The notes: generated by a model not told the origin, from the sequence alone. Shown: positions 1-10,768, numbered from the stretch's first letter. The stretch: 64,000 nucleotides of DNA from Herminiimonas sp. (GCA_028292265.1 JAQGMR010000015.1:48067-112066); one strand, 5' to 3'. Made by a program: numbers and translations.

Positions 1-25
1 CGTTGCCGCACTGCAGGAAGGCGGA

Positions 26-1147
26 TTAACGCAATGTCAGCCACCCGTGCTGGTACCACTGGTGCAGCGCGTCAAGACCGTCGCTGGGTCGATTGGAGAT
101 TTGGTCCGGGTTCAGTTCCCGCTCGTTGGCCAGCGTGATCAACATTCCTCGGTCGTCGGGCGAGAGAAGGAAAGACTCTCCGTTGATGAACAGTTTATTG
201 CGTCGGTAAAGCATGCGGGTTTTCGGGGACAGGATTACGCCGGTTTTACATGCCTTCGCTACGAAGCGCTCAAGCGGTAGCGGGCGAACCGGCGGAATGA
301 AGTAAGTAGCCGGTTTAGGACTGGAAAGGTGCTCGCCGAGAAATAGAAGTATGTCTTCCGGCGTGATGCGTATTCGCGCAAGTTCCTGCTCGATCTTCGA
401 GAGCATCGCGGTGTCAATTTCCGCTGGGCGCTTCGCTGGCGCGAGTTCCGGGTCGGAATAGCGGCCGTCGATCTCCACCGTGTCCGCCATTGCCTGCAGC
501 AGTACCTCCGCAAGTTCCTGGTACGACGGTGCCCTGAACCCGATCGAATAGGTCATGCATTCGCCAAGCGCGACACCATCGTGGGCATAGTGAGGGGGCA
601 GGTACAACATGTCACCGGGCTCAAGATCAAACTCCTGCTCGGGCGCAAAATTGCGCAAAAGTTTTAGCGGCGCCCCTTCTTCAAGGCTCAGGTCAGTTTG
701 TGCGCCAATTCTCCAGCGGCGCGTGCCTTGTGCCTGCAGCAGAAAGACGTCATACGAATCAAAATGCGGCCCCACGCCACCTTCGTCACTGGCGTAACTG
801 ATCATCAGGTCGTCCAGGCGGGTATCCGGAATAAAGCGAAATTGCCGCAGAAGCGCGTCGGCGGCGGCGTTGTGCAGATTGACGCCTTGCACCAGCAAGC
901 TCCACTTCTTTTTCGATGGGGGAGGAAGATCGCGGTTTGGCCCATCCTGAAGCTGCCACTTCCGTGGAAGACGTGTAACGAGCCGCGACTCTACATCGTC
1001 GCGACCGGCCAACTCGAACAGTTCTTCCCTGGTGAGCACGGGTTTGAAGCCGGGGATCGCCTGCCTTACGAGAAGCGGCTTCTTCTGCCAGTACGTGCGC
1101 AGAAATTCATCGGGCGAAATTTGGCCGAGCAGTGTCAATTTTTTCAT
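26..1147 (-). CDS. roxA: RoxA-like ribosomal protein L16 arginine 3-hydroxylase (cupin/JmjC)
   Basis: A 373-residue JmjC/cupin-4 protein, the same length as E. coli RoxA (YcfD), which hydroxylates an arginine of ribosomal protein L16 using Fe(II), 2-oxoglutarate and oxygen. The iron-binding triad is visible: H128 and D130 in GPHFDSYD, and H189 in PPHYAHDG. The C-terminal part carries the helical dimerisation and winged-helix-like region of the family. The frame is open about 160 codons further upstream, but that part runs into slyD and has no family similarity, so the ATG at 1147 (MKKLTLLGQ) is chosen. It is divergent from slyD. The RoxA assignment is by family resemblance; another ribosomal oxygenase of the same fold is possible. 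Confidence 0.85.
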   Translation of the reverse strand: MKKLTLLGQISPDEFLRTYWQKKPLLVRQAIPGFKPVLTREELFELAGRDDVESRLVTRLPRKWQLQDGPNRDLPPPSKKKWSLLVQGVNLHNAAADALLRQFRFIPDTRLDDLMISYASDEGGVGPHFDSYDVFLLQAQGTRRWRIGAQTDLSLEEGAPLKLLRNFAPEQEFDLEPGDMLYLPPHYAHDGVALGECMTYSIGFRAPSYQELAEVLLQAMADTVEIDGRYSDPELAPAKRPAEIDTAMLSKIEQELARIRITPEDILLFLGEHLSSPKPATYFIPPVRPLPLERFVAKACKTGVILSPKTRMLYRRNKLFINGESFLLSPDDRGMLITLANERELNPDQISNRPSDGLDALHQWYQHGWLTLR

Positions 1148-1252
1148 GCGGCCATTATATAAGCCGGTGTGGCGCTGACGGGCCTGCCGCCGGCACAAGT
1201 ATTGCACTGGTGAGCCGGAGGTATAATTTCGTTTTGAGTCGAAGGAAGTGCC

Positions 1253-1777
1253 ATGGAAATAGCGAAAGATACGGTGGTAACGCTGAACTACAAGCTGTCG
1301 GATGCCCAAGGCAATTTGATCGAAGAAAGCCGCGAACCGATGGTGTACTTGCACGGCGACTACGGCAACACCCTCCCGAAGATCGAAGAGGCGCTGAGCG
1401 GAAAGGATGTTGGCTACCAAACCGAAATTCAGGTTGAACCGGTCGATGCCTTTGGCGAATACGATGCAGACCTGGTGAAGGTAGAGCCACGCAATCGATT
1501 GCCGACGCCACTGGAAGTGGGCATGCAATTCGAGGGCATGGGAGGCGAGGGCGACGGTCAGGAAGCGCAGATATTCACCGTCACCGATATCGCGGACGAC
1601 AAGGTGGTCCTTGACGGCAATCATCCGTTAGCCGGGATTGCACTGCGATTCAACCTGCATGTCACGGATGTGCGTGCGGCTTCCGATGAAGAGAAATCGC
1701 ACGGACACGTGCATGGAGAACACGGGCATCATCACGAAGCGGATGATGACGGCGAGTACCGAACTCTGCCCCTGTAA
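1253..1777 (+). CDS. slyD: FKBP-type peptidyl-prolyl cis-trans isomerase SlyD
   Basis: A 174-residue cytoplasmic FKBP-family prolyl isomerase and chaperone. The N-terminal FKBP half (VTLNYKLSDAQGNLIEES) is interrupted by the inserted chaperone flap around residues 70-125, as in SlyD. The last 26 residues are rich in His, Asp and Glu (HGHVHGEHGHHHEADDD), the metal-binding tail that in E. coli SlyD delivers nickel to hydrogenase maturation. A GGAAG ribosome site lies 5 bases before the ATG. The gene is divergent from roxA and convergent with the next gene. Confidence 0.93.
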   Translation: MEIAKDTVVTLNYKLSDAQGNLIEESREPMVYLHGDYGNTLPKIEEALSGKDVGYQTEIQVEPVDAFGEYDADLVKVEPRNRLPTPLEVGMQFEGMGGEGDGQEAQIFTVTDIADDKVVLDGNHPLAGIALRFNLHVTDVRAASDEEKSHGHVHGEHGHHHEADDDGEYRTLPL

Positions 1778-1810
1778 GCCTTTCAAACAGGGCGGATGCA
1801 ATCGAACCGG

Positions 1811-2767
1811 TTAGCGGGCCCGCCGGTTAGAACGGCTGTGTTCTTCGGGTAGCGTAAAGATGGTTGCCGTGCCGCGCGCGACATTGATCCGTTTCCAGCC
1901 GCGCGGCACTGGCAAATCCCCCACGTTGGCATTCCAGCGTATTCGGTCCACCGAATCTGTCCCAGCCGTTCCGTGCACTAAAAGCACCTGTCCGTGGTAG
2001 CCGCTTGCCAGCGTACGAACTTCCTTCCGAAACTCGGCGAATCCGTCGCGGCGGCCATCGGTCCCCTTCTGTTCCTTCGCCCGGGCGGGCGACACGTCGC
2101 CATCGAAAAACAGCACAACACCGATCGCCTTCCGGCTGCTGGCCGTCCGAAAGGTCCTTTGCAGCCAATTGCGGTTGGCTATAACCCTGTCTTCAAATTC
2201 GCTGTTGCGGCCTGCGGCTGCCAAATAATGATTGTTTTCCGCTGGCAGATTGATGGTGGCAAATACAACGCCATTGACTTCCCATCGCGCATTCTCACCG
2301 TAGCTGCGGAATTTTGAAATGGAGGACTGCCGTGATATCGGCAGTTTGCTTTCGCCGAGCGAGTACTCATCGGAAAAGAAAATCTCCCGCAAGCGGTTCA
2401 GCCGCTCCAGCGCAACCGGTTGCCCATCTTCCGAAGTGCATCCGATCCAGTCACTTCCTGCAAGCGAGACGATCAGTCCATTCTTTGCTTTGGCGAAGAG
2501 ATCCTTGCGGTGAAGATAAAGGGTGTCGCCACAAGTCTCCTTTGAGGACTTGATCCCATTGGCGACGACAAACGCAAGATTTTCTGCATCAGTGCTGGCT
2601 ATCGTTTCACGCAGCGTGGTTTCGTCCGCTCCGTCCTTGAACGCATGCGCAATGACGCCGAAGCTGAAGTCGCCGGATGACGCGGCAAAGCCAAGCGATG
2701 CAGCGAACAGGAGCGCGAACATGTGCGCGAACAGCAGCACGGTACGGCAAAGGAAAAATCGCTTCAT
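1811..2767 (-). CDS. Secreted protein of unknown function downstream of mutS
   Basis: A 318-residue protein with a clear N-terminal signal peptide (hydrophobic stretch at residues 8-28 ending AASLGFAA), so it is probably periplasmic. I do not recognise its family with certainty. The body has an alternating beta/alpha pattern with segments such as [20 protein letters not shown] and [12 protein letters not shown] that recall a calcineurin-like phosphoesterase layout, but the canonical metal-binding DxH and GNHD motifs are not seen, so no activity is claimed. Its ATG overlaps the mutS TGA (ATGA, 2764-2767), which indicates translational coupling. Confidence 0.75.
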   Translation of the reverse strand: MKRFFLCRTVLLFAHMFALLFAASLGFAASSGDFSFGVIAHAFKDGADETTLRETIASTDAENLAFVVANGIKSSKETCGDTLYLHRKDLFAKAKNGLIVSLAGSDWIGCTSEDGQPVALERLNRLREIFFSDEYSLGESKLPISRQSSISKFRSYGENARWEVNGVVFATINLPAENNHYLAAAGRNSEFEDRVIANRNWLQRTFRTASSRKAIGVVLFFDGDVSPARAKEQKGTDGRRDGFAEFRKEVRTLASGYHGQVLLVHGTAGTDSVDRIRWNANVGDLPVPRGWKRINVARGTATIFTLPEEHSRSNRRAR

Positions 2768-5433
2768 TCCCGTTCCGCCAGTTCGCTTATCCGGTAGAGC
2801 GTCTCAAGGGCTTCCCGCGGGCTGAGCGCGTCCGGGTCCAGGAGCCTGAGCGCTTCTAGCGCCGGGTGTGTCGCTTCCGGTGCAGGCTCCGTGTCTGCCT
2901 CGGATTCCGAAAGGTCGTCCCGGGGGATTGGCGCCGAGAACAGATCGAACTGCGGTGAAGGCTGCAACGCATGCGACTCCAGCGTCGCGAGGTGCTTGCG
3001 GGCGGCACGAATGACCGATTGAGGGACGCCCGCCAATTGTGCTACCTGCAAGCCATAGCTTTGCGACGCCGGCCCATCCTGTACGGCGTGCAGGAACACG
3101 ATCCGATTCTTGTGTTCTACCGCCGAGAGATGAACGTTCGCCGCGGTGGAAAAGCTTTCAGCAAGTTGTGTGAGCTCGAAATAATGGGTGGCAAACAGCG
3201 TGAAACTGCGGGTGTGCTCGATCAGGTGCCGGGCAATGGCCCACGCCAACGCGAGTCCGTCGAAGGTAGAGGTTCCGCGACCCACTTCGTCCATCAGGAC
3301 TAGAGAATGTTCGGTGGCGTTGTTGAGAATGGCGGCAGATTCAGTCATCTCCACCATGAAGGTTGAACGACCGCCCGCGAGGTCGTCAGCCGCACCGATG
3401 CGAGTGAAGATCCGGTCGATTGGGCCGATCACGGCGCTTGACGCGGGCACATGACTACCAACGTAGGCGAGCAGCGTAATGAGCGCAACCTGGCGCATGA
3501 AAGTCGACTTGCCGCCCATGTTCGGGCCGGTAATCAGAAGCAGCTTGCGCTCGGCCGAGAGCTGACAGTCGTTTGCGATAAATCGCTCGATCACATTTTC
3601 GACCACCGGATGCCGCCCGCGCTCGATCTGCAGGACGGGATCGCTAACCAATTGCGGTGCGCACCAGTTGTTGCGCAGGGCGTGGCTGGCGAGCGCCGCC
3701 ATGGTATCGATCTCCGCCAGTGCACGCGCAATACCCTGCAATGCAACGATGTGCGGGGCCAGTTCTTGCAGAAGCGCCTCATACAGCACTTTTTCGCGGA
3801 CCAGCGCGCGCTCTTGCGCAGACAGCGCCTTGTCTTCAAACGCCTTCAGTTCGGGGGTAATGTAGCGCTCGGCATTTTTCAGCGTCTGGCGCCGGCGATA
3901 GTCATCGGGCACCTTGTCGGTCTGGCCCTGGCTTACCTCGATGTAAAACCCATGCACCTTGTTGTATTCGACCCGCAAATTGGCAATGCCCGTCCTGGCG
4001 CGTTCGCGCGCCTCCAGGTCCACCAGAAACTGTCCGGCGTTCTGTGAGAGCGCCCGAAGTTCATCAAGCTGCGCATCATGCCCGGCAGCGATGACGCCGC
4101 CATCGCGAACCATGGCGGCTGGTTCGGCTGCAATAGCGCGTTCGAGCAGCTCAGTCAGCACCGGACCCGCTTCCGGCGCAGCCAGCACGGCGGCGATTTT
4201 CTTCAGCAGGTTGCTGTATGAAGCTTCCGCAGTCGCAGCGACGCATCGCTGGACAGCAGGCAATTGGCGCAGGCCAGCACGCAAGGCGGCTAAGTCGCGT
4301 GGCCGTACCGTCAACAGCGCTATGCGCGTGGTGATGCGTTCAATATCAGGGACCTGGCCCAGCGCTGCGGCAAGCGGATCGCCAATGTCGTGTTGGAGCA
4401 GTGCACCGATAGCCGCGTTGCGTTCCCGCGCGATCTGCTGATCGCGTCGTGCATGTTGCAGCCAGTAGCGCAAGAGGCGCGACCCCATCGCGGTCCGGCA
4501 ATGGTCCAGCAGGGAGAATAGTGTCGGTCCGCTGGCACCGCCGTCCTGAGCGCGCAACGTTTCAGTCAGCTCGAGGTTGCGGCGGGTTGCCGCATCCATG
4601 CCAATGAATTCTGTCTCGGTTTCCACCACAAGCGAGCGTACATGCTGCAAGCCCTTGCCTTGCGTGGTCTCCGCATAGCGCAGCAGCGCACCCGCTGCGC
4701 CCAGCGCTGCCGTATGGCCGTCGGCGCCGAAACCGGCAAGGTCGCCTGCAGAGAGTTGCGACAGCAATGCTGTCTCGCCGCTACCAATATCGAAATGCCA
4801 GTCGGGCAGTCGCGTCGCGCGGGATGCGCCGCCTGGCACGGACGGCGCCAGATTTTCCGGAGCCTCATCACTGATTAAAAGTTCAGCTGGCGCTATGCGC
4901 TCGAGTTCCTGTCGCAGGCGCGCCTGGGTCGTTGCCTCATCGCCGCTGAGCTCCATCATTTTCAAGGCGCCGCTGGCCATGGAAAGCCAGGCGATGCCCA
5001 CCACCACAGACTTGCGCTGGACCCTCCGGTGCAAGGCAAGCAGGGGGCGTTCCGATTTTTCCGGAAGCAGATCGGCGTCGCTCAATGTACCTGGCGTGAC
5101 GATCCGCAGCACCTTCCTGTCCACCGGCCCCTTGCTGGTCGCCGGGTCGCCTATTTGCTCGCAGATCGCTACGGATTCGCCGAGCTTGACGAGCTTGGCA
5201 AGGTACTGATCGACCGCATGGAAAGGGACGCCCGCCATCTTGATCGGCGATCCATTGGATGCGCCGCGCTGGGTGAGGGTGATGCCTAGCAGGCGCGAGG
5301 CCTTTTCCGCGTCGTCGAAAAACAGCTCATAGAAATCGCCCATCCGGTAGAAGAGCAAGGTCTGAGGATGGTCGCTTTTGATGCGCAGGTACTGCTGCAT
5401 CATTGGGGTGTGCTTTTCCAGACCCTCTGGCAC
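2764..5433 (-). CDS. mutS: DNA mismatch repair ATPase MutS
   Basis: MutS recognises mismatches and small loops and starts repair with MutL. The mismatch-reading Phe-X-Glu motif is F34-Y35-E36 (RMGDFYELF). The Walker A motif GPNMGGKST is near residues 636-644, the Walker [13 protein letters not shown] near 711-722, and a C-terminal tetramerisation-like segment follows. The frame is open up to 5535, but the extra 34 residues do not look like MutS. A GTG at 5433 preceded by AGGGGT gives 889 residues and places HTPMMQQYL at the expected N-terminal position, so that start is used. The stop overlaps the start of the downstream secreted-protein gene. Confidence 0.96.
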   Translation of the reverse strand: MPEGLEKHTPMMQQYLRIKSDHPQTLLFYRMGDFYELFFDDAEKASRLLGITLTQRGASNGSPIKMAGVPFHAVDQYLAKLVKLGESVAICEQIGDPATSKGPVDRKVLRIVTPGTLSDADLLPEKSERPLLALHRRVQRKSVVVGIAWLSMASGALKMMELSGDEATTQARLRQELERIAPAELLISDEAPENLAPSVPGGASRATRLPDWHFDIGSGETALLSQLSAGDLAGFGADGHTAALGAAGALLRYAETTQGKGLQHVRSLVVETETEFIGMDAATRRNLELTETLRAQDGGASGPTLFSLLDHCRTAMGSRLLRYWLQHARRDQQIARERNAAIGALLQHDIGDPLAAALGQVPDIERITTRIALLTVRPRDLAALRAGLRQLPAVQRCVAATAEASYSNLLKKIAAVLAAPEAGPVLTELLERAIAAEPAAMVRDGGVIAAGHDAQLDELRALSQNAGQFLVDLEARERARTGIANLRVEYNKVHGFYIEVSQGQTDKVPDDYRRRQTLKNAERYITPELKAFEDKALSAQERALVREKVLYEALLQELAPHIVALQGIARALAEIDTMAALASHALRNNWCAPQLVSDPVLQIERGRHPVVENVIERFIANDCQLSAERKLLLITGPNMGGKSTFMRQVALITLLAYVGSHVPASSAVIGPIDRIFTRIGAADDLAGGRSTFMVEMTESAAILNNATEHSLVLMDEVGRGTSTFDGLALAWAIARHLIEHTRSFTLFATHYFELTQLAESFSTAANVHLSAVEHKNRIVFLHAVQDGPASQSYGLQVAQLAGVPQSVIRAARKHLATLESHALQPSPQFDLFSAPIPRDDLSESEADTEPAPEATHPALEALRLLDPDALSPREALETLYRISELAERE

Positions 5434-6236
5434 TAGATCTATACCCCTGCTTATCAATGGCTTAACCTCTTCCAATCCGTCTCCAGAAATCTGTGTTGCT
5501 CGGTTTTGATCCCCTTGGGACCACGTGGCATGCACCGCCTGTTAGCCAGCGTATCAAAATTCGATGTAGGATGGCCGCTCATGGCTAATCTGTTCGTTTC
5601 ACCTGAGCGGTATCGTCGCTCCTCCTCGGGAAGCCCCCTCCAAAGGGAAAGGGAAATCGCCCTGGTGATCCCACCGAGCCAAGACGTCGTCTTCAAGATA
5701 AGCATCGAAATGCGTCCCGCCGTGCGGATAAGCGCTATGGAAAACGGGGAAAAGTCACCATTGTATTCGAGGCCTTCGGCGGCAGCGAATACATTGTCTG
5801 CGACTCAATTAAGATTCGCACTCTGGGTTCAAATGAGATTGGCAAGACGTTCGATCGATCCATCAAATGACCGGTACTGATCCCGGGGTACGGTCACTCG
5901 AATGGCAGCCGCCCCATCCCACGCCTAATTGTCGGCACCTGGTTTGAAAAGGCAATCGCAGAAGCGCGCGATGAAGTCGCGAGGCAGACAGCTTCACAAG
6001 CCCCAATTCCTATCGCGCTGATATTGCGGATGCGTTGGACGACGTGATCGCTGATGGAAATCACCAGGACGTGAGCTGGCGCAATCCAGACCCTGAGGCC
6101 CACAAATTAAGCAGGTACAGTTTCCAGCAAGCTGTGACGAATCATCTCAACGAATGTTGGACGCTAAAGCTGAGTCGCGAAGCTGCGTAAAAAGCCCTTT
6201 CCTTTAAACCTGGCTGCGCGTCGAAAAAATTTTCAG
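5434..6236. other. 803-base stretch with decayed coding frames, no intact gene
   Basis: This stretch holds protein-like frames that cannot be assembled into one gene. On the plus strand, 5607-5870 reads as a basic segment ending in GSEYIVCDSIKIRTLGSNEI and a stop, with no usable start codon. In the same frame just past that TGA comes PRLIVGTWFEKAIAEARDEV (within 5871-5990). Then a different frame (about 5995-6190) reads DALDDVIADGNHQDVSW and ends in TAA. The succession of stop, continuation and frame change suggests a broken gene or two. I recognise no family. The mutS promoter should lie at the left edge. Confidence 0.4.
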
Positions 6237-6638
6237 CTAAGCTATGGAGGCACCGCTGTGCCTCTTCCTTACTTTTTCCGAAGCTTTTCTAGGGTGGGAA
6301 ATTTGGGGGCGTCCGGCCATCACATCAGCCGCATCGACAATCGTTATTTGAACCGTCTTTCCGAATTTCGTGAGGAGGTCGACCATGCTGTCGATCGAGA
6401 AATTTTCCAGTTTTCGATTGGTGATATTCGAGAGCCTGGGGCGTGAAATTGACAGAAATTGCGCTGCGCTCGTCACGTTCATCTGGCGTTGCCTTATTTC
6501 TGCTGTAATCACTTCGACCGCCGCCAATTTGATTGCATTGCGTTGAGAGATTTCCTTTTGCGCCTTGGAGATTAGCTCAACGGTCTCTTCCTCCGAGAAG
6601 CCCAGGTCATCGAAGACGCTACGACCTTCATATGTCAC
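6237..6638 (-). CDS. HTH antitoxin-like regulator (HigA2/HTH_37 type), orphan
   Basis: A 133-residue protein with a helix-turn-helix at about residues 53-85 (TSAAQFLSISRPRLSNI) followed by FSIDSMVDLLTKFGKTVQI, the pattern of the XRE-related HTH_37 antitoxins that pair with Gp49/HigB-like RelE toxins. The preceding N-terminal section (SVFDDLGFSEEETVEL) also fits this group. The annotated start is a GTG at 6638 with no good ribosome site. An ATG at 6664-6666, overlapping a TGA as ATGA, would be in frame if the A8 tract downstream of it (6647-6654) were one base shorter. No intact toxin gene lies upstream. Autoregulation would be expected for the family. Confidence 0.7.
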   Translation of the reverse strand: MTYEGRSVFDDLGFSEEETVELISKAQKEISQRNAIKLAAVEVITAEIRQRQMNVTSAAQFLSISRPRLSNITNRKLENFSIDSMVDLLTKFGKTVQITIVDAADVMAGRPQISHPRKASEKVRKRHSGASIA

Positions 6639-6932
6639 TCTGCGGCTTTTTTTTCCTCGTAGTCATTTGGATTCCTTTTTGGATTTCGATGCCTTCGCTT
6701 GCGTCTTCAGTTGCGTCTTGGCTTCCCAATCGGTCTTCACATGAGCGATGCGTTTCTCGAACCTGGTATCCGCAGTTTCCGGCAACTGGTTTGATCATCT
6801 GCCTTCACAGTATTGGGGGATCAAATGGTGACTTTCGACAGCACTTTTCAACAAGCCTCCAATCCTGCTTTCAATGTGTGGGGCATTGCGGCGGATCGCT
6901 GCGCGGGGCAAATATTTAGCACGCAGCACGGG
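6639..6932. other. Intergenic stretch with remnants upstream of the antitoxin-like gene
   Basis: On the minus strand one reading frame carries a protein-like tail (DTRFEKRIAHVKTDWEAKTQ, then a lysine-rich end) that stops with TGA at 6663-6665, overlapping an ATG. The same frame has another stop about 45 codons further upstream. This could be the last part of a lost partner gene of the antitoxin-like protein, but the usual RelE/HigB signatures are not seen. Confidence 0.35.
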
Positions 6933-8770
6933 TCATGCAGCGGGACGATCGTCCAGAACCGGATTTTTCAGTGGCGTGCCGGGCGGCGCCATGCGATAGC
7001 CGCTTCGGCCTGCTTCTTTGGCTTGGTAAAGCATTTCGTCCGCCAGCCGCAAAAGAGCGGTCTGGGTCATGTCTCCGGACTGGCAGAATGCCACGCCAAT
7101 ACTGATCGTGACTGCGACGGTCACGCCCTCGAGTACGAATGGCGGCTGCATTGCCTGCACGATTTTTGCCGCGATCGCTTCTGCATCTTCCGGCCGAGCC
7201 ATTTCCTCCATGATGATCGTAAATTCATCGCCGCCGAGCCTCGCGACCGTGTCGGTCGCGCGCAGCATCTGCGTTAACCGACCGGAAAATGCCTTCAGCA
7301 ACAGGTCGCCGATATGGTGGCCATAGGTGTCATTGATGCGCTTGAAATGGTCCACGTCGAGGTACATAACGGCCAGCAGGCTTGCATCACGGCGACTGCT
7401 TTCCAGCGCTGCCAGCATCTTGCTGTCGAAGCCGGTGCGGTTCACAACGCCGGTAAGGCTGTCAAGGTGAGCCAGTTGCAGCAAACGCCTCTCTTCCAGC
7501 CGCTTGGCGGTAATGTCCTGCACCATCGCATGGAATCCAACTACGGCGACACCGTGGTCATCATGCTGGGGAATGAAGGTGGCTTCGCTGCATGACCATG
7601 CCAGCCCATGGCCGCTTTCCTGTTCGAAGCTGACATGTTCACCAGTGAGAACGCGGTCGATATAGGGCTTAAGAGCCTGGTACGTTTCATCGCCTAGGAT
7701 ATCGACAATCCGGTGGCCACGGATGCATCGCGATTGATCCTATACGCTCGCTCGAACGCCAGGTTGACGAAGTCGAACCGCTCGTCGCGATCAAGGTAGG
7801 CAACCAGAGTCGGCACCGTGTCCGCGATCGTCCGTAGGCGCTGTTCGCTTTCGGCAAGCGCATGTTCCGCTTCCCGCCGGGCCGTGATGTCGTCGACGCT
7901 GCCTGCATAGCCTTCGATGCGTCCGTCTACAACGATCGGGGCCGTCCGAGTCGAAACCCACACAATGCGTCCGTCTCGATGCCGGAACCGGTAAGTCGCT
8001 TGTAATGGCCCCCGCGCCCGGGCCGAGCGTTGCCATTCCTGAAAGAGCTTCAGACGGTCTTGCGGATGAACCGCCTGAATCCACCCGCCGTTGACTGCCT
8101 CGTCATGCTCCAGTCCCGACATGATTTCATAGGTCCGGTTGACGTAGGTGCAGCGGCCTTGTGGATCGGTGCGAAATAGCCCCAACGGCGAAGCGTCATT
8201 GGCGGCATGCAGCTCGGCTTGGCGGCTGCGTAGCAAGGTTTGCTGGCGGTGCCGTTCGGTGATGTCTTCAGCAATGGTCAGCATATATTCAGGCTGATCC
8301 TGTTCATCGAAAAGTGGCACGGATATGGTGTGCAGTATTCGCTTTCCGCCATCGGGGCGATGGAATTTGACATCGAATTCTTCGACGATCATCGGATCGT
8401 CAACCATCTGGCGATCGCGCATTGCATAAGCTTTAGCGACTTCTGGGTGGAAGGCTTCGTCGTTCGTTTTTCCCATCACATCGGCTGCCGCATAGCCAGT
8501 AACCGCCTCGGCTGTCTTGTTCCAGAGTTGCATGCGGCCAGCATCAAGCCCGCGCAGCTTCTTTACAAAGACGAGGACAGGCAAGTGGTCGATCAGCGAG
8601 GGGATAAAGGCGTGATGGCTCGGGGTTTCGCCGTCAATGCGGCGATGAGCGGTCGGCGCGCAGGCACGATCCAGACGTCGTTGCACCCATCCGTGGAGCC
8701 ATGACAGCAAGCCGGTCCAAAGCCGCGCGAACGGTGATGGTTTCAAGCCTGCGAACGTGCTCCAGTTCAC
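6933..8770 (-). pseudogene. PAS-domain diguanylate cyclase, disrupted by a single frameshift
   Basis: Read on the minus strand, 8770 down to about 7720 encodes a soluble protein with at least three PAS domains (FVKKLRGLDAGRMQLWNKTA; then the ones around YVNRTYEIMSG and VAYLDRDERFDFVNLAFERA). Near 7715-7725 the frame is lost: it ends at a TAG at 7694, while the neighbouring frame continues RGHRIVDILGDETYQAL and runs without a stop through the rest of the PAS domain into a GGDEF domain ending at 6933. One missing base explains it. The cyclase part keeps RLGGDEF and a canonical RxxD inhibitory site five residues before it (RATD), so the intact protein should make c-di-GMP and be product-inhibited. 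An internal ATG at 7526 could still express the GGDEF part alone. It may be a true pseudogene or a sequence error. Confidence 0.8.
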
Positions 8771-9032
8771 AGCCTGAACCCGGAAGACAGAAGTTGTTTT
8801 AGTCCTGCGTTTGCATGGAACGGGCGCCGCCGGGCACAGCGCGAATCATGCGGAGTGAGAGCAACGGAGTGTCTCGAAGAATGCATGCGATATGTGCCCC
8901 GTAGCCCGAAGGTCGGCGGAAGACTGGAGTGTCTTCCGGCAAGTTTCGCGGCAGCATATCAGCGTTGCAGATGAGTTACTTTAGATGTTAACCACCCCTA
9001 ACTAATGGCAGCGGTGAGGGGTGATTACAGGT
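8771..9032. other. Intergenic region with a small hairpin
   Basis: This is the 262 bases between the rhlE stop and the PAS-GGDEF start, both on the minus strand. It contains a hairpin with an 8-bp stem and 6-base loop at 8917-8938 (GGAAGAC/GTCTTCC) with no T-tract, so it is not a typical terminator. I see no coding signal. Confidence 0.4.
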
Positions 9033-10430
9033 CTAACGACCACGCCCGCCCGAGCGTCGCGCAGGTGCGGAGCGGGTGCCCGGTGAAGGCGGCGCTGCCC
9101 TTTCGATTCTGTTGCCATCGACGTCGCCGCCGCTGGGCGCACGGGAATTGCCGTTGCTCGCACGCGAAGCGCCGCTGGTCGCACGGGAAGAGCCGCTGGT
9201 CGAACGAGAAGGTGCACGGGTGGAACGACCGCCACCACCACCGCCCGGCCGGCCCTGGCCACTTCGCAGTTGTATAGGTTGGGCGCGTGCGTTCGGGTCA
9301 GGCTCGAATCCCGCCACGACTTCGCGCGGCAGGGTGCGCTTGATCAGGCGTTCGATGTCTTTCAACATGTCGTGCTCGTCCACGCATACCAGCGAAACCG
9401 CTTCACCAGTGGCGCCAGCACGGCCGGTGCGACCAATGCGATGAACATAGTCTTCAGGGATATTGGGCAAGTCGTAATTGACGACATGGGGCAACTGATC
9501 GATATCGATCCCGCGCGCCGCGATGTCCGTGGCCACGAGGACCTGCAGGCTGCCGTCCTTGAATTCGGCCAGCGCCCGGGTCCGTGCGGCCTGGCTTTTG
9601 TTGCCATGAATCGCCATGCCACTGATGCCGTCATGCCCCAACTGTTCAACCAGCTTATTGGCGCCGTGCTTGGTACGCGTAAAAACCAGCACTTGGGACC
9701 AGCCGTTGGACTTGATCAGGTTCGAGAGCAGCGGGTGTTTCTTGTCGCGATCAACGGGATGAACTTTCTGCGCGATGATTTCGACCGTTGAATTGCGCCG
9801 CGCAACTTCAATCATTGCTGGCGCGTTCAGGAGGCCATCGGCAAGCGTCTTGATCTCGTCTGAAAAGGTCGCCGAGAACAGCAGGTTTTGTCGTTTTGGC
9901 GGCAACGCTTTAAGCACCCGGCGGATGTCCTTGATGAAGCCCATGTCGAGCATGCGATCGGCTTCATCCAGGACCAGGATTTCTACCTTGCTCAGGTCGA
10001 TCGTATTCTGTTGCATGTGATCGAGCAGTCGGCCGGGAGTCGCCACAAGGATGTCGATACCGCCGCGCAGGCGATCGATTTGCGGATTAATATTAACGCC
10101 GCCAAAAATGACGGCCGACGACAGCTTTACATGCTTGCCGTAGGTGCGGACGCTTTCTTCAACTTGGGCGGCGAGTTCACGGGTCGGTGTGAGAATCAGC
10201 GCGCGAACATGCCTTGCGCCGGGACGCATTCCCGTGGAGGAGAGCCGCTGAAGGATCGGAAGCGTAAACCCCGCGGTCTTGCCGGTGCCGGTTTGCGCAC
10301 CGGCCAGCAGGTCACCGCCGGCAAGCACGGCAGGAATGGCTTGTACCTGGATTGGCGTGGGGATGGTGTAGCCGTGTTCGGTAACGGCTCGTACGATGGC
10401 TTCGGACAAGCCGAGTTCATTAAACGTCAT
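9033..10430 (-). CDS. rhlE: DEAD-box RNA helicase RhlE
   Basis: A 465-residue ATP-dependent RNA helicase. In order: Q motif (GYTIPTPIQ), Walker A (AQTGTGKT), [26 protein letters not shown], and in the second RecA domain [10 protein letters not shown]. The last roughly 75 residues are a low-complexity Gly/Ser/Arg tail with repeated SR-A-S/T units ending in RRSGGRGR, typical of RhlE-type helicases and likely to bind RNA. The frame is open 72 codons upstream, but [16 protein letters not shown] at 10430 matches the family N-terminus. Members of this family act in ribosome assembly and cold-dependent RNA remodelling. Confidence 0.94.
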   Translation of the reverse strand: MTFNELGLSEAIVRAVTEHGYTIPTPIQVQAIPAVLAGGDLLAGAQTGTGKTAGFTLPILQRLSSTGMRPGARHVRALILTPTRELAAQVEESVRTYGKHVKLSSAVIFGGVNINPQIDRLRGGIDILVATPGRLLDHMQQNTIDLSKVEILVLDEADRMLDMGFIKDIRRVLKALPPKRQNLLFSATFSDEIKTLADGLLNAPAMIEVARRNSTVEIIAQKVHPVDRDKKHPLLSNLIKSNGWSQVLVFTRTKHGANKLVEQLGHDGISGMAIHGNKSQAARTRALAEFKDGSLQVLVATDIAARGIDIDQLPHVVNYDLPNIPEDYVHRIGRTGRAGATGEAVSLVCVDEHDMLKDIERLIKRTLPREVVAGFEPDPNARAQPIQLRSGQGRPGGGGGGRSTRAPSRSTSGSSRATSGASRASNGNSRAPSGGDVDGNRIERAAPPSPGTRSAPARRSGGRGR

Positions 10431-10768
10431 GTAGTTTGGGGATCTCAATGTAGGCGCATAGCGCGCCGGGGAACGATACCTGACAGGTGCAGCAGAAACG
10501 GCCAGCATGTCTGGTCGCGACGGCGAAACTGACTCCGCGCGCTGAATCGTAAAGAAGCTGGAGTATAACAGCGCCCGCCGGTGAAGTCGCATTGTTAGCA
10601 GAAGCACAAGCGGGGTAACAAGACCGCGTCCGGACGCATGCAGCACGAATCCAGGCGTTACCCGACTTGCCGGTTCCAGGAGCGCATCCGCCGAAAAATC
10701 GCTCTTGGAATCGCTCCAGGAAATCGCCTGCGCTTTATGCCATTGGCTAGCGTTCGTCGCCGCCCGGT
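10431..10768. other. 338-base intergenic region upstream of rhlE
   Basis: This lies between the rhlE start and the suhB stop, both on the minus strand. It has no convincing gene. On the minus strand there is a TATACT hexamer near 10561-10566 that could be a -10 element for rhlE, with no good -35 box. A long untranslated leader would then precede rhlE, as is common for cold-regulated helicase genes. Confidence 0.3.

Noticed and set aside
1202..1227. TTGCAC and TATAAT before slyD as a sigma-70 promoter
   Set aside because: The spacer is only 14 bases, too short for a normal promoter, and no better -35 box is present.
1805..1828. Palindrome AACCGG...CCGGTT between slyD and its convergent neighbour as a terminator
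   Set aside because: It lies partly inside the neighbouring gene and has no T-tract on either side.
8993..9023. Hairpin CACCCCT/AGGGGTG after rhlE as a terminator
   Set aside because: The loop is 17 bases and no T-run follows on the minus strand.
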